NCBI RefSeq assembly: GCF_006715025.1
Contig: NZ_VFMK01000001.1
Span: forward strand, 2,046,001 to 2,110,000
Length of the DNA: 64,000 nt
Direction of reading: 5' to 3'
Source of the DNA: Serratia fonticola
Lineage (GTDB): Bacteria; Pseudomonadota; Gammaproteobacteria; Enterobacterales; Enterobacteriaceae
Positions 17,755-27,055 of the stretch are shown one piece after another. Every line of letters begins with the position of its first letter. Position 1 is the stretch's first letter. Under the pieces are notes generated by a model. That model made no database searches. It worked only from the letters and a program-made list of their open reading frames with translations, and was not told the origin of the DNA. Made by a program: the position numbers and the translations under genes.

Positions 17755-18776
17755 TTTTTACGTGACTCACGAATTAATAACCAAATCAGATAAATACCCC
17801 CCAGGCTGACGGTCAGTACCCCAACCGGCAACTGGTAAGGCATAAACAGCCGTTGCGCTGCCACATCGGCCGCCAGCAACAGCAATGCGCCGGTCAGCGC
17901 GGTCAACAGCAGAACGTATTGGTTGGCGCACAGGCGTCGGGCAATTTGCGGTGCCACCAGGGCAATAAACGAAATCGGGCCTGCGACAGCGGTGCTTGCC
18001 GCGGTAAGTACCACACCCGCCAACAGCAGCAGCAAACGGGAACGTTCAACACTAACGCCGAGCGCGCAGGCGGTATCATCTCCCATTTCCAGCAGCCGCA
18101 TACGGCGTGCCAATGCCATCAGCAACAGCACCGACAGCAGCAACACGGCTAATACCGGCAGGCTTTTTGCCCAGGTAATGCCGTTGAGAGAACCCGCGCT
18201 CCACAGTCCGGCGGTCATGGCCGATTCCAGCGAGGCACTGACAATCATCCAGGTATTGGCGGCAACCAACAGCGCACGCACGGCGATACCGACAATGATC
18301 AGGCGGAAGGTTTCCACTCCATTGCGCCAGGCTAACAGGTAAACCAGCCCGGCAGTCAGCAGGCCACCGGCCAAAGCGCCGGAGGTAATACCGAAAACGC
18401 CACCATTGAACAGGACGATCGCGACCAGTACGCCGCTATAGGCACCAGTGTTAAAGCCGATTACGTCCGGGCTGCCTAGCGGGTTACGCAGCAGTGATTG
18501 GAAAATAGCGCCGCTGAGACCTAGCGCGGCCCCCAGCAGCAGGGCCATGGCGACGCGTGGCAAGCGCCACTGAGTGACGATCACGGCAAGATTGGCTGGG
18601 CCTTCACCGCGCAGAGCATCAACCACCTGTGTCGCGCTGAGGTGCAGCGTACCGGAGCCGAGAGCATAAATAGCCAGTGTCAGGCAGGCGAGCAGCATCA
18701 GTAACGCAGTGACCAAGGGGCGGGCCAGGCGCAGGGGTTTTTGCGAGAAGCTCAGGCGCAGATCTAACTGGCTCAT
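17751..18776 (-). CDS. fepG: ferric enterobactin permease subunit FepG
   Basis: One of the two membrane subunits of the ferric enterobactin importer, FecCD/BtuC family. The 341 residues are mostly hydrophobic, with family landmarks RLPRVAMALLLGAALGLSGAIFQ near the first third and GPISFIALVAPQIARRL near the end (the loop contacting the ATPase). It lies one base after the fepD stop and overlaps fepC by four bases. Confidence 0.93.
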   Translation of the reverse strand: MSQLDLRLSFSQKPLRLARPLVTALLMLLACLTLAIYALGSGTLHLSATQVVDALRGEGPANLAVIVTQWRLPRVAMALLLGAALGLSGAIFQSLLRNPLGSPDVIGFNTGAYSGVLVAIVLFNGGVFGITSGALAGGLLTAGLVYLLAWRNGVETFRLIIVGIAVRALLVAANTWMIVSASLESAMTAGLWSAGSLNGITWAKSLPVLAVLLLSVLLLMALARRMRLLEMGDDTACALGVSVERSRLLLLLAGVVLTAASTAVAGPISFIALVAPQIARRLCANQYVLLLTALTGALLLLAADVAAQRLFMPYQLPVGVLTVSLGGIYLIWLLIRESRKK

Positions 18777-18777
18777 T

Positions 18778-19797
18778 TTATCCTCCCCGCCGGAACATGT
18801 GGCGCTGGCGAACCAGTACGATCAGCATCGGGGCACCGAGCAGTGAAAGCACGATGGAAACCTGCAACTCGCCTGACACCAGAAAGCGGCCTAACAAATC
18901 GGCGCTCAACATCAGAATCGGGGTTAATACCAGCGTCCAGGGCAGCATCCAATGTAATTCGGAACCGGCCAGACGGCGTGCAATATGCGGCATCATCAGC
19001 CCGACAAACGCGATGGGGCCGACGGCGGCGGTAGCACCGCCACAGAGCAAAGTGATGGCTAGCAGACCCAGGAGTTGTGTGCGAACAATCCCGGTGCCAA
19101 GCGCCGCTGCCAGTTCATTGCCCATATTCAAACTGTTCAGCGCCTTGCTGAGCCACAGGGTGATCAAGGTACCTAGCAGGATTGGCGGGGCAACGGCGCG
19201 CACTACGGCCATGTTCTGAATATCGAGAGAGCCCGCCTGCCAGAAACGCAACTGATCGAACACCAACGGGTTGAGCAGGGAAATACCGGAGGTCATCCCT
19301 TCCAGTACGGCGGCCAGTGCCACACCGGCCAGCGTCAGGCGTACGGGATTGATACGACTGCCACCCAAAGCGCCGATCAGCGCCACTAATAATGAGGCAC
19401 CCAACGCGCCGGCAAAGGCAAACCACAGGTATTGGCTGACGTTGGTCGCCCCAAAAAAGGTGATCCCTAACACCACGGCAAATCCGGCACCGGAGTTAAC
19501 GCCCAGGATCCCGGGATCGGCGATCGGGTTACGGGTGAGGGTCTGCATGAGTGCACCGGCCAGCCCAAGTGCGATACCTGCCAATACGCCAATCAGCGTT
19601 CTTGGCAAGCGGGCTTCGGTGATGATCACGCAGTCTGCCCCCTGACATTGCCCGTTCAGGGCTGCGATTACGGTAGTGAAAGAGATGGATTTTGCCCCTA
19701 GCGACAGGCTGAGCATCATCACCAGCAGCAGAACGACGGTGGCGGATAGCAGGCCGAGCAGGCGCAGCCAGAATGAATGGGACAAACCCAGAAACAT
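18778..19797 (-). CDS. fepD: ferric enterobactin permease subunit FepD
   Basis: The partner membrane subunit of FepG. It shows the same family motifs (RLPRTLIGVLAGIALGLAGALMQ, GPIAFVGLMMPHIARRL) and closely tracks E. coli FepD, including DQLRFWQAGSLDIQN. The start at 19797 follows AAAAGGG and gives 339 residues; an in-frame ATG at 19851 would add 18. A Fur-box-like site lies about 80-95 bases upstream of the chosen start, so the operon is probably iron-repressed. Confidence 0.93.
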   Translation of the reverse strand: MFLGLSHSFWLRLLGLLSATVVLLLVMMLSLSLGAKSISFTTVIAALNGQCQGADCVIITEARLPRTLIGVLAGIALGLAGALMQTLTRNPIADPGILGVNSGAGFAVVLGITFFGATNVSQYLWFAFAGALGASLLVALIGALGGSRINPVRLTLAGVALAAVLEGMTSGISLLNPLVFDQLRFWQAGSLDIQNMAVVRAVAPPILLGTLITLWLSKALNSLNMGNELAAALGTGIVRTQLLGLLAITLLCGGATAAVGPIAFVGLMMPHIARRLAGSELHWMLPWTLVLTPILMLSADLLGRFLVSGELQVSIVLSLLGAPMLIVLVRQRHMFRRGG

Positions 19798-19878
19798 AAC
19801 GCCCTTTTGATCGGCTAAAGGGGGAGAGCCATTGCGTGAAAGCCGGAACATGACAGCCCATTATCAATTGAATATAAA

Positions 19879-19893
19879 TGATATTTATTATCA
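19879..19893. promoter_or_regulatory. Fur-box-like site upstream of fepDGC
   Basis: On the minus strand TGATAATAAATATCA matches 13 of 14 informative positions of TGATAATnATTATCA. It lies in the fepD-entS divergent region and may serve both operons. Confidence 0.8.
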
Positions 19894-19965
19894 TTATTGA
19901 TTGTGTTTTTCTATGGTAGCATGACAGCCTAACCAGCACTAGCGCTGTGCCCGATGGATTTTAAC

Positions 19966-20081
19966 GATACCCGTCGTCTTTCAAGCTGTTGCGTTGTTGG
20001 CTTCACGCAGTGATTCCCGTGACTTGCCTCAATAAGTTCCACGGAATAGACGTCTAATGGCAACTTGAAATCCACAGGGTA
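19966..20081. repeat. palindromic-ended short repeat in the fepD-entS intergenic region
   Basis: About 116 bases bounded by GATACCCGTCGTCTTTCAAG and CAACTTGAAATCCACAGGGTA. The ends are inverted relative to each other (TACCCGTCGTCTTTCAAG against TACCCTGTGGATTTCAAG). It belongs with the elements at 10845 and 12519 and lies between the Fur-box-like site and entS, so it is probably within the entS leader. Confidence 0.65.
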
Positions 20082-20118
20082 AAAAAAGATCAAGGACTTA
20101 TGTAGTGGTGATAACCCG

Positions 20119-21387
20119 ATGAATAAACCCTCTATTTTGCTCGATTTTGGCCTGCTCAAAACCAACTCTGCCTTTCGTGCCGTATTCTGCGCCCGCTTTA
20201 TTTCGATTCTGGCGTTGGGCCTGATGGCGATCGCCATTCCGGTACAGATCCAGGCGTTAACCGGTTCAACCTTACTGGTTGGCCTTTCGGTAACCCTGGC
20301 GGGCGGCGGGATGTTTGCCGGTTTGCTGATGGGGGGCGTGTTGGCCGATCGCTATGAGCGCCGTCGCCTGATCCTGTTTGCCCGCTCGACCTGTGGCGTA
20401 GGGTTTATTGGTTTGTGTCTGAACGCTGCATTACCCGCGCCTTCGTTGACGGCTATTTATCTGTTGGCAGTCTGGGACGGTTTCTTTGGCGCGGTAGGCG
20501 TTACGGCGCTACTGGCGGCGACACCGGCGATTGTTGGCCGGGAGAATATTGTCCAGGCCGGGGCGATCAGCATGTTGACCGTGCGTTTCGGCTCGATTCT
20601 GTCGCCTGCCATCGGGGGGCTGGTGATCGCCAATGCCGGGATCGCCTGGAATTATGCACTGGCTGCCTTGGGGACTTTGCTGACATTGATACCGTTATTA
20701 CAGTTGCCACAACTGCCGCCGCCGCCGCAACCGCGTGAGCACCCGCTGCGTGCCTTGATTGGCGGCTTCAGGTTCCTGTTTCAGAACAAAGTGATCGGCA
20801 TGGTGGCATTGATTGGTGCGTTGATGACCATGGCGAGTGCCGTACGTGTGTTATACCCGGCAATTTCTGGCATGTGGCATGTCAGCACCAGCAGTTTGGG
20901 CATCATGTACGCAGCGGTACCGCTGGGGGCGGCGATGGGGGCATTTACCAGCGGCCGGGTTGCTCAGGTGGCGCGACCCGGTTGGATGATGTTACTGACG
21001 GCGATCGCGGCTTTCACCGCCGTGGGGCTGTTTGGCATGATGCCCTGGTACGGTATGGCGCTGCTATGCCTGGTGGTGTTTGGCTATCTCAGCGCGCTGA
21101 ATTCCCTGTTGCAATATGGTTTGATACAGAACCTGACGCCGGATGCGTACCTTGGCCGGATTAATGGTTTGTGGACCGCTCAGAACGTAGTAGGGGATGC
21201 GTTGGGGGCTCTGCTGTTAGGCGCAATGGGGGCATTTATGTTGCCAGCGATGAGTTCAACCAGCTTTGGTCTGGGGGCGGCGCTATTGGCACTGGTGTTG
21301 GCCTTTGCCATGCGTGCCCTGCGTAACGTAAGCATGGGCGGGCAGAGTGAGGAACCTCAGCCCGCCGCCGAGGCTACGGAGAAATAA
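20119..21387 (+). CDS. entS: enterobactin exporter (major facilitator family)
   Basis: Inner-membrane MFS protein of 422 residues that exports enterobactin. About twelve hydrophobic segments are seen, with the MFS loop signature GGVLADRYERRRLIL after the second helix. It is similar to E. coli EntS in the N-terminus (SILLDFGLLKTNSAFRAVF) and throughout. A proline-rich stretch (PQLPPPPQPRE) lies in the central loop. It sits between fepD and fepB as in E. coli. Its 3' end overlaps convergent fepB by 14 bases. Confidence 0.93.
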   Translation: MNKPSILLDFGLLKTNSAFRAVFCARFISILALGLMAIAIPVQIQALTGSTLLVGLSVTLAGGGMFAGLLMGGVLADRYERRRLILFARSTCGVGFIGLCLNAALPAPSLTAIYLLAVWDGFFGAVGVTALLAATPAIVGRENIVQAGAISMLTVRFGSILSPAIGGLVIANAGIAWNYALAALGTLLTLIPLLQLPQLPPPPQPREHPLRALIGGFRFLFQNKVIGMVALIGALMTMASAVRVLYPAISGMWHVSTSSLGIMYAAVPLGAAMGAFTSGRVAQVARPGWMMLLTAIAAFTAVGLFGMMPWYGMALLCLVVFGYLSALNSLLQYGLIQNLTPDAYLGRINGLWTAQNVVGDALGALLLGAMGAFMLPAMSSTSFGLGAALLALVLAFAMRALRNVSMGGQSEEPQPAAEATEK

Positions 21388-22333
21388 ACTGCTTTTCCAG
21401 ACGCGTCAGCAAGTTGCTGGCGCTGTAATAATCCAGGCGGAAAGTGTCATTCCCTAGCGCGTAAATCCGTTTATTCTGTACCGCCGGTAAATGGGCCAGG
21501 AAGCGGTTGTTCATCAGGCGCTCGGCGTCGCTGTCATCATTGGCGAAGAGCAGCAGGGTTTGGCCGTTCAGGCCTTCCGCCAGATTTTCTCCCCCCAACT
21601 GAACAATATCTTTACGTGCTCCCTGGCTGGTGCTGGCGTTGAGTTTTGGCGGCAACGTCGCCAGGGTAAAGCCTAATTGCTCAAGGAGTTGCCCTTGTGA
21701 GGACGCTGAAGTCCAAAGGTTGGCGTTTTTGCCATCGTGGCGAAACACCAAGGCTGAGGTCGGCTGTGGTGGCAAGGTCATGTTCTGCTTCAGCGTTTTT
21801 TCCCGTTTATCAAACTCGGTGACGATCTTTTCCGCTTGTGCTTCATGGCCCGTGGCCACGCCGAGTATTTTGGCCAGCGCCTGCCAGCTTTTATCGTCGT
21901 AGTTTACCACCAGCACCGGCGCGATGGTCGAAAGCTGATCGTATAAACGCACCGCCGAGTCTGCCCCGGTGGCGGACATGATAATCAGGTCTGGGGCCTC
22001 ACCGGCGATGGCTTCGGCATTCGGTTCACCAATATAGAGCCTCTTTACCCCGCGCTTAGCCGCGACGTCAGCCCATTGAAGGAAAAATCCCTGTTTATCA
22101 GCCAAGCGGTTATTTGGGGTGGTTGCCCCGCTGGCGATCACCGGCGCATCGATGGCCAGCAGCGTCCCGGTAACCGTCACGCTGGTGGACACAATCCGTT
22201 GAGGAGGGTGGTTGAGCGTAATAACGCCGTGCGAAGTTTCAATACTGCGCGGCCAATCTTGTGGCGCGGCCTGAGCGATGCTCAGGGTCAGCATCCCGAA
22301 TAATGCCAGGCAAAGGCGCAGAGAAGTCGTCAT
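21374..22333 (-). CDS. fepB: ferric enterobactin periplasmic binding protein
   Basis: Carries ferric enterobactin from FepA to FepDG. The 319-residue protein has a signal peptide (MTTSLRLCLALFGMLTL, cleaved near AQA-APQD) and the cluster III binding-protein fold with the mid-protein long helix. The start at 22333 follows AAGGAT; 11 extra in-frame codons upstream lack support. It is divergent from entC across a Fur-box-like site and convergent with entS. Confidence 0.92.
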   Translation of the reverse strand: MTTSLRLCLALFGMLTLSIAQAAPQDWPRSIETSHGVITLNHPPQRIVSTSVTVTGTLLAIDAPVIASGATTPNNRLADKQGFFLQWADVAAKRGVKRLYIGEPNAEAIAGEAPDLIIMSATGADSAVRLYDQLSTIAPVLVVNYDDKSWQALAKILGVATGHEAQAEKIVTEFDKREKTLKQNMTLPPQPTSALVFRHDGKNANLWTSASSQGQLLEQLGFTLATLPPKLNASTSQGARKDIVQLGGENLAEGLNGQTLLLFANDDSDAERLMNNRFLAHLPAVQNKRIYALGNDTFRLDYYSASNLLTRLEKQFISP

Positions 22334-22474
22334 GAGTGGGATCCTTTTGATGGTAACTCTTATCATTTATGCCATTAAAACCACAGAGTGTAGCTGTTTT
22401 TTTGCTGCAAAGAAGCCTTTGGCTTTATTGACATAGCCATTCACTGCGGGTACTTTATCGCGATGTAATACAAA

Positions 22475-22489
22475 TGATAATCATTATTA
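22475..22489. promoter_or_regulatory. Fur-box-like site between fepB and entC
   Basis: TGATAATCATTATTA matches 13 of 14 informative positions of the Fur motif and lies about 37 bases before the entC start, in the divergent promoter region of fepB and entCEBA. Confidence 0.8.
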
Positions 22490-22525
22490 TATCGGTTATT
22501 ATTGATGAAACAAGAGGAAGTACCG

Positions 22526-23734
22526 ATGGACGTAGCCGTTAAAGGTGCCGAACAAAAGGGCCTGCTACACAGTGAGAACCTGGCTCAAGTTGCCACGATT
22601 TCCCCTACTTCAGGTTTCTTTTTTACTTCTCCTTTTCGCAGCTTGAGTACGCAAGGGTGCTTTGCCAAGATCACGTTACCTGCGGCTGATGGCAATGACC
22701 TGCAAGGCCAATTCCAGCAGGCGATACAGCAGGGCTTTGCGCAAGCCCGTTTGGCTGGCATCAAGGCACCGGTACTGTGTGGTGCGATCCCTTTCGATAC
22801 CCGCCAACCTTCTGCACTGTTTATCCCTCAACAAACCCAGTGGTTTGAGCGTGAAGCCTGGCTGGCTGACATCGGGCCTACGGATGAAGCCATACCCGAA
22901 GTTAGCCATAAAACCGAACGGCCAGAACAGGCGCAGTTTATGCAGATGGTTGCTGATGCGGTGCAGGCCATCAAGGGGGGGCAGTTGGATAAAGTGGTGC
23001 TTGCCCGCTTGCTGGAGATAGAGACCCGCCAACCGGTCGATCGCTTGGCGTTGATGACCCGTATCATGGCCCAGAATCCGCACGGTTTTCACTTCCATGT
23101 GCCGCTGGAAGAGGGCGCATTGGTGGGGGCCAGCCCTGAATTGCTATTGCGTAAGTACGGTAATCACTTCCACTCGAATCCACTGGCAGGATCGGCGCGG
23201 CGTGAAAGCGATCCGCAGCGGGACCAGGACGTCAGTAAGCAGTTACTGGCTTCCAGCAAAGATCGTTATGAACACCAGATCGTGACCGACGGTATGCGGC
23301 AGGTTCTGACCGGGCGCTGCAGCCATTTGCATATTCCTGCTACGCCTGAACTGCTGAGTACCAGCACGCTATGGCACCTTTCGACACCGATCGACGGTGA
23401 AGTCGCAGAACGGGCGGAGAACGCACTGTCGCTGGCCTGCCTATTGCATCCAACACCGGCATTATGTGGCACACCTACGCTGGCGGCGCGTGAACTTATC
23501 AAACAGCTTGAACCTTTTGACCGTGACCTGTTTGGCGGCATCGTGGGTTGGTGTGACGCCGAAGGGAACGGGGAGTGGGTTGTCACCATCCGTTGCGGCA
23601 CGGTGAATGCCAACCGGGTCCGCCTGTTTGCGGGGGCAGGTATCGTTCAAGATTCCTCTCCGCAGTCCGAATGGCATGAAACAGGCACCAAACTCAGCAC
23701 CATCCTACGTGCGTTTGGCCTCAATCAAGGATAG
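22526..23734 (+). CDS. entC: isochorismate synthase
   Basis: Converts chorismate to isochorismate, the first step to 2,3-dihydroxybenzoate. The 402-residue chorismate-binding enzyme shows FHVPLEEGALVGASPELLLR, NPLAGSARR, the active-site stretch LLHPTPALCGTP and GGIVGWCDAEGNGEWVVTIR. The start at 22526 follows AGAGGAAG; an upstream in-frame TTG/ATG pair is disfavoured. First gene of entCEBA; entE follows after 11 bases. Confidence 0.94.
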   Translation: MDVAVKGAEQKGLLHSENLAQVATISPTSGFFFTSPFRSLSTQGCFAKITLPAADGNDLQGQFQQAIQQGFAQARLAGIKAPVLCGAIPFDTRQPSALFIPQQTQWFEREAWLADIGPTDEAIPEVSHKTERPEQAQFMQMVADAVQAIKGGQLDKVVLARLLEIETRQPVDRLALMTRIMAQNPHGFHFHVPLEEGALVGASPELLLRKYGNHFHSNPLAGSARRESDPQRDQDVSKQLLASSKDRYEHQIVTDGMRQVLTGRCSHLHIPATPELLSTSTLWHLSTPIDGEVAERAENALSLACLLHPTPALCGTPTLAARELIKQLEPFDRDLFGGIVGWCDAEGNGEWVVTIRCGTVNANRVRLFAGAGIVQDSSPQSEWHETGTKLSTILRAFGLNQG

Positions 23735-23745
23735 AGAGTCTCCCT

Positions 23746-25374
23746 ATGAGCATTACTTTTACCCCCTGGCCTGAAGCGTTCGCGCGCCGTTACCGTGAAC
23801 GTGGCTATTGGATCGACCAACCGCTGACCGACATCTTATCCCGCCAGGCAGAAAATGACGCTATTGCCTTGATTGATCGGCAGCGTAGCCTGAGCTACCG
23901 ACAACTGGAGCAATGCTCCGATCGCCTGGCGGCTGCGCTGTTACGGCGCGGATTGCAGGCCGGTGATACCGCTTTGGTGCAGCTTGGCAACGTGGTTGAA
24001 TTCTATGTGGTGTTCTTTGCCCTGCTAAAGATCGGCGTGGTTCCCGTGAACGCGTTGTTCAGCCATCAGCGCAGTGAGCTGAACGCCTATGCCAAGCAAA
24101 TTAAGCCCGCTTTGCTGATTGCTGATCGTGAGCATGCTTTGTTCGCACAGGACACGTTTTTGGCGGCGTTCAGAGAACAGCATCCTTCGCTGCGGGTGAT
24201 CGGCCTGCGCAATCAGGCCGATGGTGAGTACGCATTGGCTGCCTGGCTGGAGGAAGAGTGCGGTACTTTTACACCGACGCCGACCGCCGCCGATCAGGTG
24301 GCGTTTTTCCAGCTTTCTGGCGGCAGTACCGGCACGCCGAAGCTGATCCCTCGGACGCATAACGACTATTACTACAGTATTCGCCGTAGCGTGGAGATTT
24401 GCCGTTTCGACAGCGCTACCCGTTACCTGTGTGCACTGCCGGTGGCCCATAACTATCCGATGAGTTCACCGGGCGCGCTGGGCGTCTTTTATGGTGCCGG
24501 TCTGGTGGTGTTTGCCGCCGATCCTGCCGCAGCACAATGTTTTAAGCTGATCGAACAGCATCAGATCACCGTGACCGCGCTGGTCCCTCCCGCCGTTACC
24601 CTGTGGCTGCAGGCGATTGAAGAGTGGGGCAGTAACCAATCACTGGCCAGTTTGACGCTGCTGCAAGTGGGCGGGGCCAAATTGGGCGAAACCCTGGCGG
24701 CCCGTATCCGCAATGAGATTGGCTGCCAATTGCAGCAGGTGTTTGGCATGGCCGAAGGGCTGGTGAACTATACGCTGCTGGATGATGACGATCGGCACAT
24801 TCTCGCCACCCAAGGCACACCCATGTGCCCAGATGACGAACTTTGGGTGGCCGACGAACAGGGCAATCCCTTGCCGGTAGGGGAGACGGGCCGTCTGATG
24901 ACGCGCGGGCCTTATACCTTCCGTGGTTATTATCAAAGCCCGGAGCATAATGCCGAAGCCTTTGACGAAAACGGCTTTTACTGTTCAGGCGATCTGATCA
25001 GCCTGACGCAGGACGGTTATGTCCTGGTTCAAGGGCGGCAGAAAGATCAGATTAACCGCGGTGGCGAAAAGATTGCCGCGGAGGAAATTGAAAACCTGCT
25101 GTTACGCCATCCGGCAGTGATCAACGCCGCGTTGGTTTCCATGCCGGATACGCTGATGGGGGAAAAAAGCTGTGCCTTTATCGTGGCACACGATGCCGTA
25201 AAACCGGTGATTTTCCGTCGTCATCTTCGGGAGCAGGGCATTGCCGAATTTAAATTGCCTGACCGTTTTATTCTGGTTGAATCACTGCCATTAACCCCGG
25301 TGGGCAAAATCGATAAAAAACTTCTGCGCGAACGTTTGCAAGCGCAACAGCTGGCTCAGGTCCAGGGAGAATAA
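23746..25374 (+). CDS. entE: 2,3-dihydroxybenzoate-AMP ligase
   Basis: Adenylates 2,3-dihydroxybenzoate and loads it on the carrier domain of EntB. The 542-residue stand-alone adenylation enzyme has the P-loop-like core SGGSTGTPKLIPRTH, the aryl-acid pocket region around ALPVAHNYPMSSPG (an asparagine in HNYPM, typical of dihydroxybenzoate activators), GMAEGLVNYT, and the C-terminal lysine in LTPVGKIDKKLLRE. It is 3 bases before entB. Confidence 0.95.
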   Translation: MSITFTPWPEAFARRYRERGYWIDQPLTDILSRQAENDAIALIDRQRSLSYRQLEQCSDRLAAALLRRGLQAGDTALVQLGNVVEFYVVFFALLKIGVVPVNALFSHQRSELNAYAKQIKPALLIADREHALFAQDTFLAAFREQHPSLRVIGLRNQADGEYALAAWLEEECGTFTPTPTAADQVAFFQLSGGSTGTPKLIPRTHNDYYYSIRRSVEICRFDSATRYLCALPVAHNYPMSSPGALGVFYGAGLVVFAADPAAAQCFKLIEQHQITVTALVPPAVTLWLQAIEEWGSNQSLASLTLLQVGGAKLGETLAARIRNEIGCQLQQVFGMAEGLVNYTLLDDDDRHILATQGTPMCPDDELWVADEQGNPLPVGETGRLMTRGPYTFRGYYQSPEHNAEAFDENGFYCSGDLISLTQDGYVLVQGRQKDQINRGGEKIAAEEIENLLLRHPAVINAALVSMPDTLMGEKSCAFIVAHDAVKPVIFRRHLREQGIAEFKLPDRFILVESLPLTPVGKIDKKLLRERLQAQQLAQVQGE

Positions 25375-25377
25375 GTC

Positions 25378-26232
25378 ATGGCCATTCCTAAACTTAGTGA
25401 TTATCTGCTGCCTACGCAGGGTGAACTGCCAGCCAACAAAGTGAATTGGGCCTTTGAGCCACAACGTGCGGCGCTGTTGATCCACGATATGCAGCAATAT
25501 TTCCTCAATTTCTGGGGAGAGGGCAGCCCCCTGGTGAAGCAGGTGGTTGATAACATCGCTGCATTGCGCCGCTACTGCAAACAGCAGGGCATCCCCGTGT
25601 TTTATACCGCACAGCCTAATCAGCAAAGTGATGAAGATCGCGCCTTGTTGAATGATATGTGGGGGCCTGGTTTGAACAAGCACCCGGAACAGCAGGCGGT
25701 GGTGAGCGCGCTGGCACCGGATGCTGATGACACGGTGTTGGTGAAGTGGCGCTACAGCGCGTTTCATCGCTCTCCTTTACAGGATATTTTGCAGGAAAGC
25801 GGGCGCGACCAACTGATTATCTGCGGCGTCTATGCCCACATCGGTTGTATGACCACGGCTATCGATGCGTTTATGCGTAATATCAAACCTTTCATGGTGG
25901 CCGATGGCCTGGCGGATTTCTCCCGCGATGAGCACTTGATGGCGTTGCGTTATACCGCCGGCCGCTGTGGCCGCGTAGTGATGACCGCCGATCTGTTGCC
26001 CGGTATCGCCAGTATCGATGCGCTGCGCCAGCAGATTATTCCGCTGCTGGATGAAGACAGCGAAGATATTGGTAATGATGAGAACCTGATTGATTACGGT
26101 CTGGATTCGGTGCGCATCATGGAGCTGGCAACCCGCTGGCGTAAAATCCGTGAGGATATCGATTTTATCGCGCTAGCCAAATCGCCGACGATCGATAGCT
26201 GGTGGGCGCTGCTCTCCGAGAGGAAATCCTGA
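25378..26232 (+). CDS. entB: isochorismatase / aryl carrier protein
   Basis: Bifunctional: residues 1 to about 205 are an isochorismatase (LLIHDMQQYFLNFW, KWRYSAFHRSPL, ICGVYAHIGCMTTAIDAFM), which makes 2,3-dihydro-2,3-dihydroxybenzoate; residues about 210-284 are an aryl carrier domain with the phosphopantetheine serine in YGLDSVRIMEL (Ser 244). It presents dihydroxybenzoate to EntF. The stop overlaps the entA start by one base. Confidence 0.95.
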   Translation: MAIPKLSDYLLPTQGELPANKVNWAFEPQRAALLIHDMQQYFLNFWGEGSPLVKQVVDNIAALRRYCKQQGIPVFYTAQPNQQSDEDRALLNDMWGPGLNKHPEQQAVVSALAPDADDTVLVKWRYSAFHRSPLQDILQESGRDQLIICGVYAHIGCMTTAIDAFMRNIKPFMVADGLADFSRDEHLMALRYTAGRCGRVVMTADLLPGIASIDALRQQIIPLLDEDSEDIGNDENLIDYGLDSVRIMELATRWRKIREDIDFIALAKSPTIDSWWALLSERKS

Positions 26233-26990
26233 TGACGACGGGGCATGATTTTGCCGGTAAACACGTCTGGGTTACCGGTGCTGGGGCGGGAATTGGTTAT
26301 CAGACTGCATTGGCGTTTGTGCACAGCGGCGCTGAGGTTATTGGTTTCGACGTGCGTTTTGGCGAGGCTGACTACCCTTTCCGGACTGAAGTGCTGGATA
26401 TTGCCGATAGCGATGCTGTAGATAGCGTTTGCCAACGCTTGTTGGCGGAGAATGCGCGGCTGGATGTGCTGGTCAATGGCGCAGGTATTCTGCGTATGGG
26501 GCTGGCTGATGAAACCAGTAGTGCAGACTGGCTGGCCTGCCTGGCGGTCAACGCGGGGGGCGCTTTTAATATGTTCCGCCATACTTTGCCGGTTTTCCGT
26601 CGTCAACGGTGTGGCGCCATCGTCAGCGTGGCTTCTAACGCCGCCCATGTGCCGCGTGTGGGCATGGCCGCTTACTGTGCTTCCAAGGCCGCATTACGTA
26701 GCCTGTGTCAGACGGTAGGGCTGGAGATGGCCCCTTATGGTGTGCGTTGCAATCTGGTTTCCCCTGGGTCAACCAATACCCCGATGCAACGCGGAATGTG
26801 GCAGGACGAAAGCGGCGAGCGCAACACCATTAACGGCTTCCCTGAACAGTTTAAGCTGGGGATCCCGCTGGGCAAGATCGCCCAACCACAGGAAATTGCC
26901 GATGCCATCCTGTTCATGGCATCTGACCGGGCTAGCCATATTACGATGCAGGATATTGTGATTGATGGCGGAGCGACGTTGGCGGCTTGA
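26232..26990 (+). CDS. entA: 2,3-dihydro-2,3-dihydroxybenzoate dehydrogenase
   Basis: Short-chain dehydrogenase that oxidises the EntB product to 2,3-dihydroxybenzoate with NAD+. The 252 residues include the nucleotide-binding GAGAGIGYQTA (17-27), NNAG-equivalent VNGAG, and the catalytic Ser 135, Tyr 148 and Lys 152 (YCASK). The start is the ATG coupled to the entB stop. It ends the operon; no thioesterase gene entH (ybdB) follows. Confidence 0.94.
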   Translation: MTTGHDFAGKHVWVTGAGAGIGYQTALAFVHSGAEVIGFDVRFGEADYPFRTEVLDIADSDAVDSVCQRLLAENARLDVLVNGAGILRMGLADETSSADWLACLAVNAGGAFNMFRHTLPVFRRQRCGAIVSVASNAAHVPRVGMAAYCASKAALRSLCQTVGLEMAPYGVRCNLVSPGSTNTPMQRGMWQDESGERNTINGFPEQFKLGIPLGKIAQPQEIADAILFMASDRASHITMQDIVIDGGATLAA

Positions 26991-27015
26991 GCTGTGGCGA
27001 GGGCGTTGAAACGGT

Positions 27016-27046
27016 AGGGAGCCGATGAGGCTCCCTTGTTATTTTA
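27016..27046 (+). terminator. terminator of entCEBA
   Basis: AGGGAGCC-gatga-GGCTCCCT followed by TGTTATTTT, 25 bases after the entA stop. Confidence 0.85.
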
Positions 27047-27055
27047 GCGATAGAC

